Below are positions 60,101 through 64,000 of a stretch of 64,000 nucleotides of DNA, one piece after another (the first letter of the stretch is position 1; the number at the start of each line of letters is the position of its first letter). The DNA comes from Phymatolithon calcareum (lineage: Eukaryota; Rhodophyta; Florideophyceae; Hapalidiales). Location: NCBI GenBank assembly GCA_977006965.1, contig OZ345377.1:2108001-2172000 (forward strand), written 5' to 3'. A program made the position numbers and the translations under genes. A model generated the notes under the pieces. It saw only the letters and a list, made by a program, of their open reading frames with translations. It had not been told where the DNA came from and did not search any database.

Positions 60101-60961
60101 TTACTCGATGATCTTGACGGCGCCGGTAGCAATGTCGTACACACCACCTTTCACAACAAGTCCTCTGTTCTTCTCGGCTCTTGGGATAACTCCATTCGGA
60201 TCCTCACGAAGATGCGAGATGGCGCAACTGACATTACGCTCAACGGCAGCGCCGACATCACTAGTGTGTCCCTCAATGCCTTTGCTGATGTTAATGATAT
60301 GCTTGCCGAGTACACCTGGAAGCGGATCACCTCCTGCGCATGCTGCAGCTACGGCACCGCACATGGTATGTCCGAGCACCATGACCAAATCAACATTCAG
60401 GAAATCCACGGCGAACTCCAGAGAGCCGAGTACCTCTTCTCCCCATGATGTGTTTCCGGCAGCACGAATGACGAAGAGCTCGCCGATGTTTGCGCGGAAC
60501 AGAATCTCAGGGGCGACCCGTGAATCAGCACATGCGATGATGGCTGTGGTCGGGGTCTGTCCCTCAGACGCTAGTCGCTGGCGCTCAGCGGGGACATCTG
60601 GGAAAGTCTTCGACAGGCCATTGACAAAAGCGGCATTCTCCTTTAGGAGGTTAGAAAGGATTTGCTCACCGCGGCCAGTCGCAATACTGGCAGTCGGCAC
60701 AGCCTTGTGGTTGCAGCTTTCTGTGCAAACATGAATATGAGTCGGAAGATGAACACCTGTTACCCACGACTTCTGATTGACTGTAGGAGCGCTCTGAGGG
60801 TACAACGGAGTAGTTTTTCGGAATGTCGTTGACAATCGTGGTGCTCCCTGGGCGTAGACGATCGAGCACCTGTTGCCCACCGCTGATGTGTGGCCATTCA
60901 CGACATAAGTCTTTGAAAAGCCAGGGACGAAAGCGGTACTATTGTTCGCCGAAAGAATCAT
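60101..60961 (-). CDS. Beta-class carbonic anhydrase 3, probably plastid-targeted
   Basis: 286 residues from the ATG at 60961; the frame extends 31 codons further only to a TTG with a stop just before it. Residues 1-~95 are a Ser/Thr/Asn-rich leader with few acidic residues. Its AFVPGF at 10-15 matches the early-Phe plastid leaders of red algae. The catalytic domain has Cys144, Asp146, Arg148, His198 and Cys201 (CADSR, HTMCGA), all key residues present. It is more diverged from CA1/CA2 than they are from each other (PDVPAERQRLASEG, FAVDFLN). Intronless, ends in TAA. A 29-codon upstream frame (61047-60958) overlaps its start as ATGA. Stromal bicarbonate/CO2 interconversion is the likely role. 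Family certain, plastid location inferred. Confidence 0.92.
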   Translation of the reverse strand: MILSANNSTAFVPGFSKTYVVNGHTSAVGNRCSIVYAQGAPRLSTTFRKTTPLYPQSAPTVNQKSWVTGVHLPTHIHVCTESCNHKAVPTASIATGRGEQILSNLLKENAAFVNGLSKTFPDVPAERQRLASEGQTPTTAIIACADSRVAPEILFRANIGELFVIRAAGNTSWGEEVLGSLEFAVDFLNVDLVMVLGHTMCGAVAAACAGGDPLPGVLGKHIINISKGIEGHTSDVGAAVERNVSCAISHLREDPNGVIPRAEKNRGLVVKGGVYDIATGAVKIIE

Positions 60962-61047
60962 CTTGGTGGGGCTGAAAGAGTGAGCTTCGAAAGATGCGGA
61001 TAAACTTCGCAAGGCGGAGAGCTGCGGATGAAGTAGAATGCGTTCAT
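60958..61047 (-). promoter_or_regulatory. Upstream ORF overlapping the CA3 start
   Basis: ATG at 61047 opens a 29-codon frame whose TGA shares bases with the CA3 ATG (ATGA, 60958-60961). If both lie on the mRNA, CA3 would be reached by leaky scanning or reinitiation. The transcript start is unknown, so this is conditional. Confidence 0.35.
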
Positions 61048-61467
61048 TTTCCAATGTTCAAGATCGCTGCAGATCTTAAGGGATCTGCCAGTCTGACTTT
61101 ACGGAGGGATGTGTGTGTGCGCTGAAATGTTACGTAAATAGTAGAATTAAAAGCTAATCAGTGCACCACAGAAATTGAGAAGCATCAATGGCATGTTTAC
61201 CAGCGTGTCCAGTCCCATCCAATGTTTGTATCTTTATGACAGCCTTACGTTGCATCGGGCACGAAAAGCCTTCTTGGATGTCTTACGCCTGAGGCTAGTT
61301 AGCGTGTTTGTGGCCGCAAATTACGCTTCCGAAGATGAATACATTTAAACCGTGCCTAGGCAAGCTCTTCAACAATGAATTCTTATGTCGTGCGGTCAGG
61401 ACGATGCCAAATCCGAGATCAGGTGTACTTATGTAAGACGTCTCCCGAGAAGCGCATCCACTGTATG

Positions 61468-61980
61468 GCAATATCGTAAGACGGAAATCCTAGCTCTGTG
61501 TTTTTGAAGTTGAGAGCGATGATCTGGGAACGTTTGGGGGTTCCGATGGCACGGGACACACGTGCCATCGGTGGCTCGGCCCTGGTGCCGTCGGAGCACG
61601 TCGTTACTATCAAGGTACGTGCATCTGCAATATCGTAAGACGGAAATCCTAGCTCTGTGTTTTTGAAGTTGAGAGCGATGCTCTGGGAACTTTTGGGGGT
61701 TCCGACGGCACGGGACACACGTGCCATCGGTGGCTCGGCCCTGGTGCCGTCGGAGCACGTCGTTACTATCAAGGTACGTGCATCTGCAATATCGTAAGAC
61801 GGAAATCCTAGCTCTGTGTTTTTGAAGTTGAGAGCGATGATCTGGGAACTTTTGGGGGTTCCGATGGCACGGGACACACGTGCCATCGGTGGCTCGGCCC
61901 TGGTGCCGTCGGAGCACGTCGTTACTATCAACTTGATAGTAACGACGTGCTCCGATAGTATCAAGGTACGTGCATCTGGC
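61468..61980. repeat. Three 159-bp tandem repeats with internal hairpins
   Basis: Units start at 61468, 61627 and 61786, each beginning GCAATATCGTAAGACGG. They are nearly identical. Each unit has a hairpin with 11-bp stem (CCGATGGCACG/CGTGCCATCGG, 7-nt loop). The last unit ends in an extra inverted copy of GAGCACGTCGTTACTATCAA (61911-61960). Because 159 is a multiple of three, two minus-strand frames stay open as 53-residue repeats, which I take as a side effect. It lies between the CA3 5' side and the 3' end of the Rieske pseudogene, ~420 bases upstream of the uORF start. Confidence 0.88.
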
Positions 61981-62126
61981 ACGTGCCGATGGCACTGCGC
62001 CGTGTCTCATGTGGCGAGACGTGTGGAGCCAATTAAAACAAAGCGCGCATCGTCTACTTCACAGTGACAGTGACTCTTGTCATACATGCTAGAAATAATT
62101 GGGTTTCAGAAACTTTTCAAATATAT

Positions 62127-63536
62127 TTATTTATTTTCACAAAATCCAGATCTTGCCCATGAAACAATTGCGGCGACTACGCTTTCCGCTCTGATGCGTC
62201 GCTCCAGGTTCCCTTTCGCCATCCGCAGCGTTCGTCTCTCCTGTCCTCCCAGATGTCCCGCGTCCGAATCCAATATCACATTTGTCTGTGTGTGCGCCCA
62301 CCGGCGCTGCGAGACTTTCAGCTTCAATCGGATTAGTAACGGCAACTTGAGCGCGACGAGAAACGTCAACGCCCTCGCCTTGCCGCGGCCGGCAGGGGAG
62401 GCCATCGTGAACAGCGAGAACCGCGGGTCGGCACCTTCCGCACCCGCACCACCGGCGTAACATACATAACTCGGATGGGTATAGTGCGCGCTTCGCACAA
62501 AACCAGGTTAATGAGGCGAAACCTAGCGGAAAATGCGCCATCCTGACCAGGTTCCGGATGTTCGAAGCCATTCGCATCGATTTTGTTGCGGTCACTCTGG
62601 CCCGAGCCGTGATGACTGAAGGGAACATGTGCGGAATCGATACACTGTGCGAGATGGAGAAAAAGAAAAAATAGCCCATAGATGGTCAGTGGTCGTCTGG
62701 AAATAGTAAGCACCAAGCCAATAGAGGAAGCAGACAGCCAACTCACTCTACGAAGCACCAACATCACATCACATAAAAACAGCACACAAAAGGTCGTTAC
62801 ATTACACTCCTAAAATCATTCCGCCTTAAGCTGAAGAGCAACACTTACTTTCATCGAACGTCGAAAAGTCATATGAGAGTATCCTCGTCAGATTTCGCGA
62901 GACAGAAACGTCTTTGGTTACATATCCCCTCTCGAACCACTCGGGCAGCTTCATCCTCCCGTCATCGGCCTCGTCCTCCCCAAACCACACGAATACGATT
63001 CCGATGCGAACAAGTGTCTCATAAACTCTCGGCATATGAGCAGCCTGCAGAATCGGCACGTTCTTGTCCGGCACTTCTGTCTGAGGAATCCGGACGCAAG
63101 CCCCTGCGCAGCCGTATGTCCAGCCGTGGTACCCACATTCCAGGACGGTGTCACCTGCCGGGCAAACGTAGACGCGTCCTTCGGATTGCGGACAGCGGTC
63201 ATCGGAGACAGTAAAACGACCCGTGGAAGCGTCGCGGAACATAACCAGAGAGCGATCCCAGCGGTTTAATGCTTACGGTTTCGAGGAATCGAAGTCCTCT
63301 GCCCATAAGACGGCGCACCATCTATTCGTCCAGTCGAAAGGCGCTGACACTGGGATAGTAGTCGCTTCAACGTTTGGAGAAGGAAAGACATTCATTGATG
63401 GACTGCGGATGGCTCTTCGACGCTCCGCTCGGCGGTGAGATGTGACAGGGACGTGCGGCCGCAAGGAGGACAGGAGATGGGTTGCTCGAGATTGAGAACC
63501 CAGTGGCGCAACGGAGACGAATGCTGCGGTCGTCAT
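62127..63536 (-). pseudogene. Pheophorbide-a-oxygenase/TIC55-type Rieske oxygenase, decaying
   Basis: Family enzymes are plastid Rieske non-haem iron oxygenases. The ATG at 63536 starts MTTAAFVSVAPLG, a plastid-type leader, then FDWTNRWCAVLW. A TAA (63270-63272) follows DFDSSKP; the same frame resumes with LVMFRDASTGRF. The Rieske site reads DRCPQSEGRV, whereas the family has CPHR-x-APLSEG, so the first Cys-x-His has lost its His by a ~15-base deletion. The second pair CGYHGW is intact. After a 204-base intron (62848-62645), CIDSAHVPFSHHG keeps the mononuclear-iron Asp/His/His. Exon joining leaves the frame 2 bases short. The C-terminal part (62498-62127: HYTHPSYVCY, RWAHTQTNVILDSD, GGQER) is in yet another frame. 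With a stop, a lost ligand and frame breaks, it is almost surely non-functional. Confidence 0.82.
62645..62848 (-). other. Spliceosomal-type intron in the Rieske gene
   Basis: On the minus strand it starts GTAAGTGTTG and ends with a strong pyrimidine tract (TTTTTTCTTTTTCTCC…) and CACAG. A CTGAC branch-like string is ~45 bases before the end. Flanking protein pieces (SYDFSTFDE | CIDSAHVPF) are adjacent in the family. This is the only convincing intron in the window. Confidence 0.75.
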
Positions 63537-63548
63537 GACTGGGTCCAA

Positions 63549-63940
63549 GCGCCCTCAGTAAATACAAGCAGAAAAAGATGCATGCGCAAGTGCTAGTTGG
63601 TGTCTCCCACAATACGCACCTACACATTGTGCCGAATGGCGTGTTCAGCGCTAAAGATACTGCTGCGAGGCATACAGCCATGCGCTTCGTGTTCCCGCCG
63701 CTTACCAAAAGAGCCCATGCGTAGGATAAAATGGGAGGAGATATGTAAACAATGTGCGCCCGGCTGTGCTCTTGGTCGGAGTTGCATCGGCGTTGCCCAG
63801 AGAAGCGCGTCGACTCTGCTTGCCTTGGTTTCCCCGAACTCTCGGGCGCACGGCTATCGCCGGGGACTGTATTTATGCTGTAATTTAAAATGAAAAATTA
63901 AAACTATGCATGTTTTTGTCTCTCTACTATGCGCTACGTA
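63549..63940. other. 5' flank of the Rieske gene, no supported gene
   Basis: A 98-codon plus frame (63597-63893) opens mid-codon context and has no domain. Nothing else is seen before the terminal hairpin. Confidence 0.35.
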
Positions 63941-63943
63941 CTC

Positions 63944-64000
63944 TGCGCTGTCTTTCAACTCAGTGGAAGCAGTGCTTCCACTGAGTTGAAGGACAGCGCA
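63944..64000. repeat. 57-base near-perfect hairpin at window end
   Basis: Arms 63944-63971 and 63973-64000 pair over 28 bases with one mismatch and a single-base spacer. The arm begins TGCGCTGTC and ends GTGGAAGCA. The window stops at its last base, so it may belong to a longer inverted repeat. Confidence 0.9.

Noticed and set aside
60962-61054. 31 extra N-terminal residues for CA3
   Set aside because: They open at TTG directly after a TGA; no ATG is available upstream in that frame.
61468-61980. CRISPR array
   Set aside because: Units are contiguous with no variable spacers, and the genome is eukaryotic.
61419-62010. Two ~190-codon repeat-protein frames
   Set aside because: Both stay open only because the DNA repeat length (159) is a multiple of three; two different frames being open argues against coding.
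1-64000. tRNA or rRNA genes
   Set aside because: I looked for the T-loop GGTTCRA-type box and rRNA-like blocks and saw none convincing.

Overview
This window looks like a nuclear contig from an intron-poor photosynthetic eukaryote, most likely a red alga. Three beta-class carbonic anhydrases sit in single uninterrupted frames. A pheophorbide-a-oxygenase-type Rieske protein, a plastid family, lies at the right end. Two leader sequences carry an early Phe in an AFV context (AFVPGF in CA3, AAFV in the Rieske protein), which is the plastid-leader style of red algae and glaucophytes. The assignment is inference; no rRNA, tRNA or organelle gene is present to settle it.

Layout. 1-1.4 kb: beta-CA gene 1 with a palindrome-rich 5' region. 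2.2-5.55 kb: a complete pogo/Tigger-type DNA transposon with matching terminal inverted repeats, TA flanks and an uninterrupted DDD transposase. 5.6-8.9 kb: no gene I can support, one large hairpin. 8.9-9.6 kb: beta-CA gene 2. 9.7-21.5 kb: mostly non-coding DNA peppered with 5'-truncated LINE copies, several with 13-14 bp target-site duplications. 21.6-31.05 kb: an array of four PiggyBac-family elements, three head-to-tail and the fourth inverted, all damaged, the first carrying a nested 913 bp insert. 31-51 kb: LINE remnants on both strands, one (45.1-48.6 kb) split by a 572 bp hAT-type element, plus the integrase part of a copia-like retroelement. 51.9-54.5 kb: a decayed multi-domain gene, possibly an unusual transposon. 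56-60 kb: no supported gene. 60.1-61 kb: beta-CA gene 3 (minus strand) with a plastid-type leader. 61.47-61.98 kb: three 159 bp tandem repeats. 62.1-63.5 kb: a decaying Rieske oxygenase gene with a spliceosomal-type intron. The last 57 bases form a near-perfect hairpin.

How it fits together: the host genes are three carbonic anhydrase paralogues, which interconvert CO2 and bicarbonate and plausibly serve inorganic-carbon supply in different compartments, and one chlorophyll-catabolism-type oxygenase that seems to be dying. About 50 kb of nested mobile DNA separates CA2 from CA3. Starts were chosen at ATG codons; longer frames opening at TTG or GTG were trimmed.
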